Shown: piece after piece, positions 1-11,081 of the stretch
How positions within the stretch are numbered: the first letter of the stretch is position 1
Layout of the letters: each line of letters starts with the position of its first letter
Source of the DNA: Yoonia maricola
Lineage (GTDB): Bacteria > Pseudomonadota > Alphaproteobacteria > Rhodobacterales > Rhodobacteraceae
DNA: 64,000 nt
Direction of reading: 5' to 3'
NCBI RefSeq assembly: GCF_002797915.1
Contig: NZ_PGTY01000001.1
Span: 62,001 to 126,000 of the forward strand
Position numbers and translations under genes: made by a program
The notes under the pieces: generated by a model
What the model was told of the DNA's origin: nothing
Database searches by the model: none
The model's input: only the letters and a program-made list of their open reading frames with translations

Positions 1-2
1 CA

Positions 3-1095
<1,093 letters not shown>

Positions 1096-1099
<4 letters not shown>

Positions 1100-1857
1100 G
1101 TGATCATTGCCACAATTGCGATCAACACAGCAATTTCCGTGATTTGTTGGGTAGCCCCCAAAATATCGCCCGTCTGCCCGCCAATCTTTGCACGGGCCAC
1201 CAAAACACAACCTAAAGTAGTTAAAATTGTAACGATGATTACCCATGGGTAACCTGCAAGCAGGGTAAAACCAGCGGCGATAGCCAACGCCAGCCACACC
1301 GTTGCACCAGCAGGGCGGCCCACGTTCCGGCTTAACCCGCCGTCACGGGCATTGGGCAAAATGGCCATGACCATCACCATACTTGCCCGGCTGACCGCCC
1401 CTGCGGTGATGAAGGCGGCCCAATAGGCCCCAGCCGACACAATCACTACCAAAGCCAGCCAACGGATCAGCAAGGACAGGGCAATCGCGCAAACGCCATA
1501 CACCCCGATATGGCTGTCTTTCATAATCGCCAAGCGGTGCGCCTTGTCCCAACCGCCCCAAAGACCGTCGGCACTATCGGCCAACCCATCTTCATGCATC
1601 GCTCCGGTTATGACGACCGATCCTGCCAGCACCAACCCGGCGGCGATCCCCGACGGGATACCAATCCAAGCCATCAGCGCTGCCGCCGATGCCATGATAA
1701 CGCCCAAGGCAACGCCGACCAACGGATAGGCCCAAGCGGACGCAGCACCCCGATCCATCGCGCGGCCACTATCGACCACGATGGGCAAGCGTGTCAGCAA
1801 ACCCAGTGCAGCGGGTAGATCAACCCGGTCAATCAAAGCATTGTCGTGTTTGTACAA
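1096..1857 (-). CDS. cobS: Adenosylcobinamide-GDP ribazoletransferase
   Basis: CobS joins adenosylcobinamide-GDP to alpha-ribazole, the last step of the cobalamin nucleotide loop, in the inner membrane. The protein is strongly hydrophobic with several predicted helices and carries the family signature MHEDGLADSADGLWGG, the metal-binding acidic motif. I place the start at the TTG at 1857 because GGAAGGA precedes it by six bases, giving 253 aa, the normal family length; an upstream ATG at 1947 would overlap cobT. It is divergent from cobT across about 77 bases, which probably hold both promoters. Confidence 0.9.
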
Positions 1858-1934
1858 AATGCGTCCTTCCGGGGTCTTTCCATCGCCGCTGCGTGCTTTA
1901 AACAAGACAAAGAATTGACCGCAGAGAGGACGCG

Positions 1935-2945
1935 ATGCAAGCGCCATTTACCAGCCTGTCCACCTTCCGCGATGCCTTGGCAGCCGCCCCCGGACCAGAT
2001 GCCGCCGCAACGCAAGGCGCGCAAGACCGCAACGGACAGCTGACCAAACCACCCGGCGCGCTGGGCCGGTTAGAGGATCTGGCAATCTGGTACGCAGGTT
2101 GGCGCGGTGATGCGCAGCCGCAGATCACGGCGCCTCAGGTGATCGTCTTTGCAGGCAACCATGGCGTTTGTGCGCAAGGGGTGTCGGCCTTCCCGTCGGA
2201 GGTAACGATGCAAATGGTCGCGAATTTTGAACATGGCGGGGCAGCGATCAACCAATTGTCCAAAACCTTCGGGGCCAAGATGGATGTCTACCCGCTATCG
2301 CTTGATACCCCGACCGCCGACTTCACGACAGCCCCCGCGATGACCGAAGAGGAATTCACCCGCGCCCTGCAAACCGGCTGGAACGCTGTCGATCCTGAAA
2401 CTGACCTGCTGGTCACAGGCGAAATGGGGATCGGTAACACGACCTCAGCCGCCGCTGTTGCCGCCGCCGTCCTTGGCGGTGATGCAGCCGATTGGACGGG
2501 GCGCGGTACAGGGGTGGATGATGCCGGTCTGGCACGCAAAACGGATGTGGTGGGGCGCGGGCTTGCCTTGCACGCAACCTCTGATCCGCTTGAGGCATTA
2601 CGCTGTCTGGGCGGTCGCGAACTGGCCGCGATGGCTGGTGCGATTGCTGCTGCACGCCACCACCGCATTCCTGTGATCCTTGATGGGTTTATCTGCTGTG
2701 CCGCTGCTGCGGCGCTACATAAGGCCGTTGATGGTGCTTTGGATCACGCGGTTGCAGGGCACCTGAGCGCCGAAGGCGCACATCAGCGCATGCTGGACGC
2801 ACTTGGCAAAGAGCCGCTCTTGCGCCTTGGTTTGCGTCTGGGTGAAGGCTCTGGTGCGGCGCTTGCGATTGGGGTGCTGAAAGGCGCTGTTGCATGTCAC
2901 TCTGGCATGGCTACTTTTGCCGAAGCAGGGGTGAGCGACGGCTAG
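1935..2945 (+). CDS. cobT: Nicotinate-nucleotide--dimethylbenzimidazole phosphoribosyltransferase
   Basis: CobT makes alpha-ribazole phosphate from nicotinate mononucleotide and 5,6-dimethylbenzimidazole, feeding CobS. The 336-residue length is typical. Diagnostic segments are [13 protein letters not shown] near residue 36, [16 protein letters not shown] near residue 73, [11 protein letters not shown] near residue 160, and the C-terminal [17 protein letters not shown] stretch containing the conserved catalytic Glu region. The gene is divergent from cobS and ends against the convergent antiporter gene (stop codons overlap). Confidence 0.96.
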   Translation: MQAPFTSLSTFRDALAAAPGPDAAATQGAQDRNGQLTKPPGALGRLEDLAIWYAGWRGDAQPQITAPQVIVFAGNHGVCAQGVSAFPSEVTMQMVANFEHGGAAINQLSKTFGAKMDVYPLSLDTPTADFTTAPAMTEEEFTRALQTGWNAVDPETDLLVTGEMGIGNTTSAAAVAAAVLGGDAADWTGRGTGVDDAGLARKTDVVGRGLALHATSDPLEALRCLGGRELAAMAGAIAAARHHRIPVILDGFICCAAAAALHKAVDGALDHAVAGHLSAEGAHQRMLDALGKEPLLRLGLRLGEGSGAALAIGVLKGAVACHSGMATFAEAGVSDG

Positions 2946-4822
2946 GACGCGTCTTTTCTCGTCTCGTTCGCCTGTTGGCGCGCGGTCAGTTCCATCTCAA
3001 GCTCACTGTTGAGTTTACGCGCCCGCGCCACATATTCCGGGACGTCCGTAATTGGCACACCGGGTCGCCATAACGCCGCCAACTCAAGCAATGCGGTGCG
3101 GTCATGCTGATAGAAGGCCTGTTCCAGCTCCGCCGCCTCAAATTCGCTTAGACCAAGGTTTTCCAGCGCATAGCGTCCCGCGCGCAGTGAGCTGTCAAAC
3201 ATCTCGCGCACGATGTCATCTGCGCCTGCGTCATAAAGTTCGTGCACATGAATACGGTCGCGGGCGCGGGCGATGATATGTAAATCAGGCCGGGCCTTGC
3301 GGGCATAGCGGACCAGTTTGTTGCCCGCTTCGCGATCATCCACCGCAACCACCAACACGCGCGCGTCTTCCAGCCCGGCGGCGCTTAGCAGATCGGGGCG
3401 CGTGGGGTCACCAAAGAACCCGCGAAAGCCGAACTTACGCATCATCTGAACTGTGCTTAGATCGTTGTCGACCACGACGGTCTCAAAACCTGCACTCCGT
3501 ACCAGCCGATTGACGATCTGACCAAACCGCCCGATGCCTGCGATGATGACAGTGCCTTGCTCATCGACCTCATCATGTTCGGTCTCATCGGTGTCGCCCA
3601 TGCGCTTGATGATCATCTCATAGATGATGAACATAAGCGGTGTGATCAGCATCGACAGGGCCGTGACCAGCAAAAGTTGACTGGCCAGGCTGCCATCCAG
3701 CACCCCTTGTTGCAGCGAAAAGGAGATCAGGACAAAGCCAAATTCACCCGCCTGCGCCAGACCAAGCGTAAAGAGCCAGCGATCCTTCTTATGCAGCTTG
3801 AACAGCAAGGCAAGACCAAAGAGGATCACACCCTTGATCCCCATCACTGCAATCGCAAGCCCAATAATCCGGGCAGGTTCACCAAACAGCAGTGCAAAAT
3901 CAATGCCAGCGCCTACGGTGATAAAGAACAGTCCCAGAAGCAGCCCTTTGAACGGGGCAAGGTCACTTTCCAACTCATGCCGAAATTCCGAGTTGGCCAG
4001 GACAACCCCGGCCAGGAAGGTGCCCAAGGCGGGGGAGAGGCCCACCATCGTCATCAGCACAGCAGTCGCCACAACCATCAAGAGCGCCAGTGCGGTATAC
4101 ATTTCGCGCAGCCGCGCGTGATGAATATAGCGGAACACCGGGCGCGTGAGAAAAACGCCAGCGAGAATAACAACAGCAACCGCCCCAAGCGTGACCAGTG
4201 TAACGCCCCATCCGGGCAAGCCTTCAACAAGGCTTAGGGCTGCGTGATGATCATCCTCATGTGCCACAGCACGCACGACTGATCCGTCATTGGCAAGGGT
4301 GGCCACTGCGGGAACGGCCAGCAAGGGCAAAAGTGCGAGCATCGGGATCACCGCGATGTCTTGTGCCAGAAGGACCGAAAAAGTGGACCGCCCGCCGCCA
4401 GTCTGCATCAACCCTTTCTCGGTCAGTGTCTGCAAAACAATGGCGGTCGAAGACAGGGCAAAGATCATCCCAATGGCGATTGCAGTCGACAGGGGATAAC
4501 CCATCGCAAGGCTGCCTGCGGTGATCGCCGCCATCGTGAGCAGGATCTGCATACCGCCCAGCCCCAGCAACCGTTGGCGCATGTTCCAAAGTGCGCGCGG
4601 TTCAAGCTCAAGCCCGATCAGAAACAGCATCATGACAACGCCAAATTCAGCAAAATGCTGCAGGTCCTGTGTTTCCGACCCGACCAGCCCGGTGACTGGC
4701 CCAATCACGATGCCCGCCAGCAGATAACCCAGAACAGACCCAAGCCCCAGCCGCGCGGCCAGCGGCACTGCGATGACCGCAGCACCCAGATAAATCGTTG
4801 CCTGCAAAAGAAAACTGTCCAT
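2942..4822 (-). CDS. Kef-type CPA2 monovalent cation:proton antiporter
   Basis: A 626-residue inner-membrane protein. Residues 1-395 are a hydrophobic CPA2 exchanger domain (about 12 helices; [20 protein letters not shown] and [22 protein letters not shown] motifs). From about residue 410 a cytosolic RCK/TrkA-N domain follows, with the nucleotide-binding [12 protein letters not shown] glycine motif. This architecture is that of KefB/KefC/YbaL K+/H+ efflux systems. I see no kefF or kefG partner gene nearby, so glutathione-electrophile gating cannot be assumed. Confidence 0.92.
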   Translation of the reverse strand: MDSFLLQATIYLGAAVIAVPLAARLGLGSVLGYLLAGIVIGPVTGLVGSETQDLQHFAEFGVVMMLFLIGLELEPRALWNMRQRLLGLGGMQILLTMAAITAGSLAMGYPLSTAIAIGMIFALSSTAIVLQTLTEKGLMQTGGGRSTFSVLLAQDIAVIPMLALLPLLAVPAVATLANDGSVVRAVAHEDDHHAALSLVEGLPGWGVTLVTLGAVAVVILAGVFLTRPVFRYIHHARLREMYTALALLMVVATAVLMTMVGLSPALGTFLAGVVLANSEFRHELESDLAPFKGLLLGLFFITVGAGIDFALLFGEPARIIGLAIAVMGIKGVILFGLALLFKLHKKDRWLFTLGLAQAGEFGFVLISFSLQQGVLDGSLASQLLLVTALSMLITPLMFIIYEMIIKRMGDTDETEHDEVDEQGTVIIAGIGRFGQIVNRLVRSAGFETVVVDNDLSTVQMMRKFGFRGFFGDPTRPDLLSAAGLEDARVLVVAVDDREAGNKLVRYARKARPDLHIIARARDRIHVHELYDAGADDIVREMFDSSLRAGRYALENLGLSEFEAAELEQAFYQHDRTALLELAALWRPGVPITDVPEYVARARKLNSELEMELTARQQANETRKDAS

Positions 4823-4958
4823 GCCGCCCTTGCGAACCTACCCGGTGGTTGCGCTGCTTCTAACGCAATTTCATGACGATTAATCTAACGGGTCTTGGTG
4901 GGTGCGAAAGAAATAAATGGCAAGACATGGCAATCCCATTGCTGGATGAATTGCATTA

Positions 4959-7742
4959 CTAGCCTTCAGGCACTTCCAACGCATATGTGCGCCCGCGTTT
5001 GACGTAGTTCAGCGCGTCTTCCCCAATGGCGGTAACCTGCCCGCCATCCAGTGCGCTACCAACTTCGACCCTGACATAGCGTCCATTACTCAGCCGGACG
5101 AGGGCGCGGCGGGCGTTGGCGCGTCCATAGACGCCGATCAGGTTGATTTCGCGCAGGCGGATCGCGTCTTCTTGAGTCGCGGCACGGGCGACGCCACCGG
5201 GCACGGGTTCAAAGTTCTGCGGTGGCACGGGTGCTGCCGCAGCGACAGGGGCTGTTGTGGTAACAGGCGCTGCAGATGCGATGGCAGGGACTTGCGCGCG
5301 TGCCTGTGCGGCGGCGACGACAGTGCCAAAATTCGCGGGTCGTCCATTTGGCCTTGGCGACAAGACCACGGCAAGTGCGGTGCTGTTGTCAAAGCGCAGG
5401 GTTGCGTCATCGGTTTCGATCCCCGCGATGATGTCGGTGATATCAGGCGTGCCGGGGTCCACATTGGGCGACAGACCTTGCGGGCGCAAACGGGGGCGCA
5501 GATCAACGATAGCGCCGTCTTCGACGATCGCGGGGTCAAGTGCTATGGCACCATTCTCTTGCAGCTCCAACGTATTCAGACCGACACCGCCGGGTGTCGG
5601 AGTGTTGGCATTTTCGCCTTCGGGGGTGGCCTCTGCGATAGCGGCCGCTATCGTTTCAGCCGTGTCTTCTGCGGGTGCGGGCAATTGTGCATTTGCCGGA
5701 CGCAGTGGCGTGGCATAATCGGGGCGTCCGGCGATGATGATCACGCCTTCTGGGGCAGGGGCCAAGAGCGCCATACGGTCCAGATCAGCCTGATCCAGCG
5801 TGGGTCTTGGCGTGATCGCCAGATCAGGCAGACCGGCGAAAACCACTGCCCCTTCCGGTGTCACTGTGCCTTCTTCGGTGGCCAGAATAAAACCGTCCTC
5901 ATCTCGCGGGAAGACCACTTCTGGTGCCGGCGGGTTTGATGGCGCGATAAAGCTCAGGTCCGTGTCCAGACCAGTCAGTGGCGGCACCTCAGGTTGTGCA
6001 ATCCGCTCTGGTGGGGTGACAACGGCGGGCGGTTGGAAGGCCAGCGGTATCGTCCCGGAGGGTGTATCAACAAAGCGGGGTGCGCGCAGCCAGACGCCGG
6101 TGGTGTTGTAGATGCGCGCGGCCTCGTCGGGGCTGACGACCTGACCACGCAGCACTGGCGCGCCAATGCTGGCTTGTGCAGTTTCGGGCGGTTGCGGTGG
6201 GGCAGGTGGGGCCTGCACGGGGGACATCGGCGCATCTGCCGCCTGCACGGTAAGCGTGCGTGGCGGTGTAACCGCCGGTGTTGTGGCCTCTGTCGTCGTA
6301 AAGTCTGGCAGTGTCGTTGGCGCTGCGTCAGCAACGCTGAACCCCGTAATGTCGATGATCGGAATGGCGAGGCCGGGTTCCAATGCGGGTTCTGGTGCAG
6401 GTTCTGGCGCAGGGACGGCGGCAACTGGCGCAGGCGTTTCCGGCAGGGCCGCGACAGTTTCAACCGGGGTGACGGTGATGACCTCTGGTGTGGTCTGCTG
6501 TGACCAGATCACGCCACCAATCAGCAAGGCACCCGCAGCGACAGAGGCTGCGATCAGCGCGGGTTTGTGGCGGTTGACGGGCTTTTGCGGTGCAGGTTTG
6601 CGGTCGGTTGCGGCCCCCAGTTTGGGCGTGGCAGCAGGTGTGCTGCCTGCAACGGCCACCAAAGCAGGCTTGGCCATCTTTGGCTGGCCGGAGTGATATT
6701 CTGTGATAACCGGATCGAGAAGTGCCAGCGTGGCAAAGACCGGGTTTGCGGGGATCAGCAGTTCTTTTGGCTCTGCCAGTGGTGCGGCAGGTGTCGGGAC
6801 GTGATACGCCGCCGGGACGCGGTCTATCCAAATGGTTTGACGTGGTGCGACCTCAGCCTCAGTGGGTGTTGGGGCTGAGACTTGCTCTGGTTCGGAAATT
6901 TCCGGAACATGATGTTCTGCCGGGATAAGGTCCACCCAAATGGCTTGACGCGGGGGTGCCTCCGCTATGATGGCAGTCTCAGTCTCAGTCTCAGTCTCAG
7001 TCTCAGTCTCAGTCTCAGTCTCAGTCTCAGTCTCAGTCTCAGTCTCAGTCTCAGTCTCAGTCTCAGGTGCTACGCCGGCTTCCTTTTCAACCGCGGCCTG
7101 AGGTACGCGTTCTCCTGATAAGAGCGCGGCAAGATCATCCTTATAGACGTCTTCTTGCACTTCTTCGGGTAGATCAAAAACCAAGAGCCGCGACTTGATC
7201 CGCGTACCGACAACCATCACGGGCAGATCATCCCGCTCGATCAGCGCGTCAGGGCCCACAATGCTGCGGGCCATGTCCGTGGGGCCAAAGAAGACCTCTT
7301 TTTGAAACGTGAACGGTTCGGGGACTGCAACGAAAGCGACCGGCTGAAACCCATAGCCTGCGGCAAAGGCCTCTGCCTCGCGCAGGGTTTCACGGGCGAC
7401 GGCTGCGATATGCGTGCGCCCGCCGAATTTTTCGCTGTCGATCACCAGTTCATCAAGGGCGTAAGGGGTGGCCCCTTCTAGCGCGTCATGGATATCCTGC
7501 GTGCTTTTCATGGTACCATCAAGCGCCATGTATTTGATCTGATCCATGGGAATGATCAGTTTTGTGCGCAGCCCATCGGGGACAATCGCCAGCGCTTTTT
7601 CGCGCAATGCCTTCAGATCATCTGCCAGCGTTTCACTGTCTACATCTGCCGTGCCAACGCGCCGCCATCCGCGCGGCACACGGTGCAGCAACTCTATGCC
7701 GTCAAACGACAGTTTTAACGCAAAGTTGGTGATCATACGCAC
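4959..7742 (-). CDS. PilM/GspL-like and PilP-like bitopic envelope protein
   Basis: A 927-residue protein built like a trans-envelope linker. Residues 1-175 resemble the actin-like cytoplasmic domain of PilM/GspL proteins (an LIIPMDQIKYM stretch and a THIAAVARE segment). A Glu-Thr dipeptide run and a Pro/Ala-rich linker follow, then one transmembrane helix near residue 400 (LIAASVAAGALLIGGVIW), a long Pro/Thr-rich periplasmic stretch, and a C-terminal PilP-like domain (INLIGVYGRANARRALVRL ... GRTYALEVPEG). It stands alone, with no pil or gsp operon around it. Homology to PilM is inferred from pattern; the PilP-like end is the firmer call. Confidence 0.7.
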   Translation of the reverse strand: MRMITNFALKLSFDGIELLHRVPRGWRRVGTADVDSETLADDLKALREKALAIVPDGLRTKLIIPMDQIKYMALDGTMKSTQDIHDALEGATPYALDELVIDSEKFGGRTHIAAVARETLREAEAFAAGYGFQPVAFVAVPEPFTFQKEVFFGPTDMARSIVGPDALIERDDLPVMVVGTRIKSRLLVFDLPEEVQEDVYKDDLAALLSGERVPQAAVEKEAGVAPETETETETETETETETETETETETETETETAIIAEAPPRQAIWVDLIPAEHHVPEISEPEQVSAPTPTEAEVAPRQTIWIDRVPAAYHVPTPAAPLAEPKELLIPANPVFATLALLDPVITEYHSGQPKMAKPALVAVAGSTPAATPKLGAATDRKPAPQKPVNRHKPALIAASVAAGALLIGGVIWSQQTTPEVITVTPVETVAALPETPAPVAAVPAPEPAPEPALEPGLAIPIIDITGFSVADAAPTTLPDFTTTEATTPAVTPPRTLTVQAADAPMSPVQAPPAPPQPPETAQASIGAPVLRGQVVSPDEAARIYNTTGVWLRAPRFVDTPSGTIPLAFQPPAVVTPPERIAQPEVPPLTGLDTDLSFIAPSNPPAPEVVFPRDEDGFILATEEGTVTPEGAVVFAGLPDLAITPRPTLDQADLDRMALLAPAPEGVIIIAGRPDYATPLRPANAQLPAPAEDTAETIAAAIAEATPEGENANTPTPGGVGLNTLELQENGAIALDPAIVEDGAIVDLRPRLRPQGLSPNVDPGTPDITDIIAGIETDDATLRFDNSTALAVVLSPRPNGRPANFGTVVAAAQARAQVPAIASAAPVTTTAPVAAAAPVPPQNFEPVPGGVARAATQEDAIRLREINLIGVYGRANARRALVRLSNGRYVRVEVGSALDGGQVTAIGEDALNYVKRGRTYALEVPEG
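6975..7064 (-). repeat. Perfect 15-copy hexanucleotide tandem repeat in coding sequence
   Basis: Fifteen uninterrupted copies of AGTCTC on the + strand (GAGACT in the gene), encoding 15 Glu-Thr dipeptides in the cytoplasmic linker of the PilM/PilP-like protein. The six-base unit keeps the frame when copies are gained or lost, so it can vary linker length but not switch the gene off. Confidence 0.98.
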
Positions 7743-7808
7743 GCTCTAGCATGTTGGTCCCACAGGGCAAAACGCGTTTTACCCTTGGATCGAAAGCCTA
7801 TAGCAGAA

Positions 7809-7840
7809 ACCCGCCCACGCCAAGGGCCGGAAGGGCGGGT
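7809..7840 (-). terminator. Rho-independent terminator of metY
   Basis: ACCCGCCC (7809-7816) pairs with GGGCGGGT (7833-7840). Read on the minus strand the stem is followed by a short T-rich tract, directly downstream of the metY stop codon. Confidence 0.75.
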
Positions 7841-7849
7841 CTCACTGTC

Positions 7850-9142
7850 TTACGCCGTTGCCTTTGTGAGAGCCTGATCAAGATCAGCGATCAGGTCGTC
7901 GGCATCTTCGATCCCGATGGACAGCCGCACGATGCCGGGGCCTGCGCCTGCGGCCTCTTGTTGCTCTGCCGTTAGCTGGCGGTGCGTGGTGGAAGCGGAG
8001 TGAATAATCAAGCTGCGCGCATCGCCAAGGTTGGCTACATGGCTGAAAATCTCAAGATTATCGACCAGCTTGATACAGGCGTCATAGCCACCTTTGACCG
8101 CGACGGTGAACAGGGCACCCGCACCTTTGGGGCAGATTTTCGGCACCAGTTTTGAATAGGGTGAACTGGTCAGCCCGGCATAGGTCACGTAATCCGTACG
8201 CGGATCATCCTCGAGCCATTTGGCGATTTTCATCGCGTTCTCAACATGGCGTTCCATGCGCAATGACAGGGTTTCGATCCCCATCAGCGTATAGTGGGCC
8301 GCTTGCGGGTTCATCGTCATGCCCAGATCGCGCAGGCCGATTGCGATGCCGTGGAAGGTGAAGGCGAGGGGGCCGAATGTCTCGGCGAACTTGAGGCCGT
8401 GATAGGCCTGCTCGGGTTCGCTGAGGCTTGGGAATTTGTCGTTTGCCGTCCAGTCGAACTTGCCGCTATCGACAACACAACCGCCCGTCACGGTGCCATT
8501 GCCGGTCAGGTATTTGGTGGTGGAGTGCACCACAAGCGTCGCCCCATGCTCAATCGGGCGGCAGAGGTACGGTGTGGCCGATGTGTTATCGACGATCAGC
8601 GGAATGCCAGCAGCATCCGAGATCGCAGAGATCGCATCAAGGTCGGTGATATGCCCGCCGGGGTTGGCGATGGCCTCGCAGAAGACGGCGCGGGTATCAT
8701 CGTCGATGGCGGCTTTCACTGCTGCGTGGTCGTCGAAGTCGACGAATTTGGCGGACCAGCCGAAACGTTTGATCGTCTGGCTGAATTGCGTCACCGTGCC
8801 GCCGTACAAACGGCTAGAGGCCACGATGTTGCGCCCCGGCTGCATCAGCGGGAACAGCGCCATGATCTGGGCTGCGTGCCCAGAGGAACAGCAGACACCG
8901 CCAACGCCGCCTTCAAGTGTCGCGATGCGTTCCTGCAATGCGGCCACTGTGGGGTTGGTCAGGCGCGAATAGATATAGCCGACCTCTTGCAGGTTGAACA
9001 AAGCGGCGGCGTGATCGGCATCGCGGAACACATAAGCGGTAGTTTGGTAAATCGGGACCTGCCGTGCGCCTGTTGCAGGATCAGGGCGTGCGCCTGCGTG
9101 AATTTGCAAGGTGTCAAAGCCGTAACTTGGGCCGTCGGTCAT
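7850..9142 (-). CDS. metY: O-acetylhomoserine sulfhydrylase family enzyme
   Basis: A 430-residue PLP enzyme of the Cys/Met-metabolism family. It makes homocysteine from O-acetylhomoserine and sulfide (direct sulfhydrylation). Visible features: the N-terminal FDTLQIHAGARPDP start typical of MetY, substrate-site YSRLTNPT, and the PLP lysine in VHSTTKYLTGNG, with SGHAAQIMAL upstream for cofactor phosphate binding. The length exceeds that of MetB/MetC (about 390), as expected for MetY. Monocistronic, with its own terminator. Confidence 0.94.
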   Translation of the reverse strand: MTDGPSYGFDTLQIHAGARPDPATGARQVPIYQTTAYVFRDADHAAALFNLQEVGYIYSRLTNPTVAALQERIATLEGGVGGVCCSSGHAAQIMALFPLMQPGRNIVASSRLYGGTVTQFSQTIKRFGWSAKFVDFDDHAAVKAAIDDDTRAVFCEAIANPGGHITDLDAISAISDAAGIPLIVDNTSATPYLCRPIEHGATLVVHSTTKYLTGNGTVTGGCVVDSGKFDWTANDKFPSLSEPEQAYHGLKFAETFGPLAFTFHGIAIGLRDLGMTMNPQAAHYTLMGIETLSLRMERHVENAMKIAKWLEDDPRTDYVTYAGLTSSPYSKLVPKICPKGAGALFTVAVKGGYDACIKLVDNLEIFSHVANLGDARSLIIHSASTTHRQLTAEQQEAAGAGPGIVRLSIGIEDADDLIADLDQALTKATA

Positions 9143-9542
9143 CTGGTCTCTCCCTTTGGAATGCGTTGCAGCATGGTTTAGGCGGAAACGGGCGGGTACT
9201 CAACTGACGTTACCAATGCGTGGTTTGGAGGGGGGCTTTGGAGAGGGTAGTACGCTGGTGTGACGCAATTCTGAACCACAGTGCACATCGGTATGTCTGA
9301 AGGTCGCTGGGCGTTGTGCCGGATTTTCCCGACATTGGTGTTTGGGCATGTTGCTAACGCAGCATTTCTTCGCGGTTGCGGCACTCCGGTTGTTGCATTG
9401 CGGCGCGAGTCGCCAATCCGGTCATTCGCGGGCGATGATGTTGCGTGCACCGAGATTGGACTTTCACCGCAAGCCGATCGGACCAATGAGACGCGGACGA
9501 AGTGAACATTTCGATGTTGAAGATGAACGACTGCTTTCGCTA
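9143..9542. other. Intergenic region, probably decayed sequence
   Basis: I find no convincing gene in this 400-base gap. One open frame on the minus strand (9178-9546) encodes an Arg/Pro/Asn-rich sequence with no domain character and poor start context. The stretch resembles the degenerate spacer DNA also seen near 13.0, 15.0, 57.4 and 58.8 kb. Confidence 0.5.
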
Positions 9543-10097
9543 TCAACTTAGGATTTCAGAATGTATCCACTTTCTGATGGATTGGGCTGCCTCTCCAGCT
9601 GAGAGATTTGTGGTCTCAAGCGTGAGTAGACGCTCCGTAGCATACCCCATGAGAGGGCGGTCTCGTTCATGCCAGCTTCGAGCATACTCGGGGTCTTGAG
9701 GCTTACGCTTGTCGCTTCTTCCAATAGAAGAAATGCGGCGAGAGTTCTCATCAAGGCTGCAGCTAAGGTGGATGGAACACAAAGGACCACGTTCTTTGGC
9801 CAGACGCTCATATCGAGCCCACGTTTCTTCGGCCCAAGGTGATCCTGCAGCGAGCGTTTCTGTAAAAACAATAGTTTCGTCTACAGGTAGTTCTGAGATT
9901 AATTCGTCTGCGAGAGCCCAGACGGACCTAATGGTTTTGAAGAACGCCTCTGATTTGAACTCAGTCAATGCAAACGACAGATTGTAGACCGTATGGACGT
10001 CCAACAGACGGGCTTCCAAAAGTGAAGACAGCTCTCGACCGACAGTGAGCTTTCCAACGCCGGGTGCACCGTTGAGTAGTACAAGCATCTCCCTCAT
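9543..10097 (-). CDS. P-loop kinase-like ATPase (AAA_33/shikimate-kinase-like)
   Basis: A 184-residue soluble protein with an N-terminal Walker A motif GAPGVGKLT (about residues 10-18), in which K replaces the usual K-[ST] by KLT, and an Arg-rich lid-like segment (ENSRRISSIGRSDKRKP). The overall shape is that of small P-loop nucleotide or metabolite kinases. The substrate is unknown. Starts at 10097 or 10088 are both possible and neither has a strong ribosome site. It lies in an accessory stretch beside a GNAT gene, and its codon use is less GC-rich than the core genes. Confidence 0.75.
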   Translation of the reverse strand: MREMLVLLNGAPGVGKLTVGRELSSLLEARLLDVHTVYNLSFALTEFKSEAFFKTIRSVWALADELISELPVDETIVFTETLAAGSPWAEETWARYERLAKERGPLCSIHLSCSLDENSRRISSIGRSDKRKPQDPEYARSWHERDRPLMGYATERLLTLETTNLSAGEAAQSIRKWIHSEILS

Positions 10098-10329
10098 CCC
10101 ATTAAACTAAGTCCAACCGTGGCAGACACCACAGATTTAGGCGAGACAATATGCACAATTTTGAAACTGACCTTCGCTGCTCTGCAGAGAATTGGTAGTA
10201 TGGGCTCTGCTGACATCTTCGCCGCCCGATGCGCAAACCACAACTCCTGATTTGCCAACGACCGGTCTTGATCCGCGTTCTGCTTTGGCCTTGCCGCATG
10301 AGCATTCGGTGGCTCTGAGCCCAGACCTA

Positions 10330-10785
10330 TCAAGTCCACCGAAACTTTCTCATACCCTTTGTCTCGCTGTCTTCTAACCACCCAGCAGACAAGAGTAATT
10401 TGGCCGGCGGGAGGTTATCTTTGGTGACGAATGCAATCCATCCGCTGCCTTTGGGGTGCCCAGACCATCGGGTTGTTGCATCCAAAACCTTGCGACCAAT
10501 GCCGCGTCCTCGTTGAGCAGGGTTGACAGACAAGCTAGTGATTGTGTGATAGCCAGACGTGGCGTCGGACCATGTTATTCCTGTCAATCCAATTGGTTGC
10601 TCACTCTCCGTCGCAACGAGTTCAATACCATTAGGTTGATTCAGAACGTGCTCTAGCCACGCGTCGTCTAGCGGTCCAAGCTCTTTGTTAAGCCATGGAT
10701 CGCTGAACCAATCCAAGACCCAGCCCCAGTCCGCCCTCTGAAGGGGCCGCAGCAATAGACCGGAAGCATCTTTACAAGTAGGCAT
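10330..10785 (-). CDS. GNAT family N-acetyltransferase
   Basis: A 151-residue GNAT-fold enzyme. The acetyl-CoA-binding motif A is clear: SLSVNPAQRGRGIGRKVLDA (the Q/RxxGxG/A loop as QRGRGIG) near residues 85-105, followed by a motif-B-like NLPPAKLLLSAGW. The acceptor substrate cannot be inferred. It is on the same strand as the P-loop kinase gene but separated by about 230 bases without a gene. Confidence 0.82.
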   Translation of the reverse strand: MPTCKDASGLLLRPLQRADWGWVLDWFSDPWLNKELGPLDDAWLEHVLNQPNGIELVATESEQPIGLTGITWSDATSGYHTITSLSVNPAQRGRGIGRKVLDATTRWSGHPKGSGWIAFVTKDNLPPAKLLLSAGWLEDSETKGMRKFRWT

Positions 10786-11081
10786 CTAAGAATGAATAAC
10801 TCAAAATCCATGCAACGGGAAGGATCGCTAAGTCCGCGACCCGAAAGTTGCTCTCTGGATCCGCTGTGCTGCTGCATGGCCCGAGCGGTCGCGGCGATTT
10901 TTGTGCTGCGAGCGCGCGCAGCATAATTTGAAGACTTCCGCAGTGGGCTCTTTTAAACCTTCGCTGCGATCCGCGCAAAGGTCTGGTTTCTGATCCCGTC
11001 CGTTCGATGGCAAAGAAGTCAGTGTGATCGGACGCCTACCCCGGCGACACCAGCGCTCACGTGATGCGGTGGCGCCTTGAT

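Noticed and set aside
1858..1947. The ATG at 1947 as the cobS start
   Set aside because: It would overlap cobT, and the TTG at 1857 has a better ribosome site and gives the usual family length.
3557..4237. A 226-residue plus-strand open frame inside the antiporter gene
   Set aside because: It is antisense to a well-supported membrane protein, has Arg/Gln/His-rich composition and no domain pattern.
6975..7064. The AGTCTC series as CRISPR or iteron sites
   Set aside because: It has no spacers and lies in frame inside one coding sequence, so a microsatellite within a gene.
8294..9181. A 295-residue plus-strand frame over metY
   Set aside because: It lies entirely opposite metY. The frame reflects the GC-rich codon positions of the real gene.
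9178..9546. A 122-residue minus-strand frame upstream of metY
   Set aside because: No ribosome site, no domain, low complexity with Asn/Pro/Arg bias; it lies in probably decayed spacer DNA.
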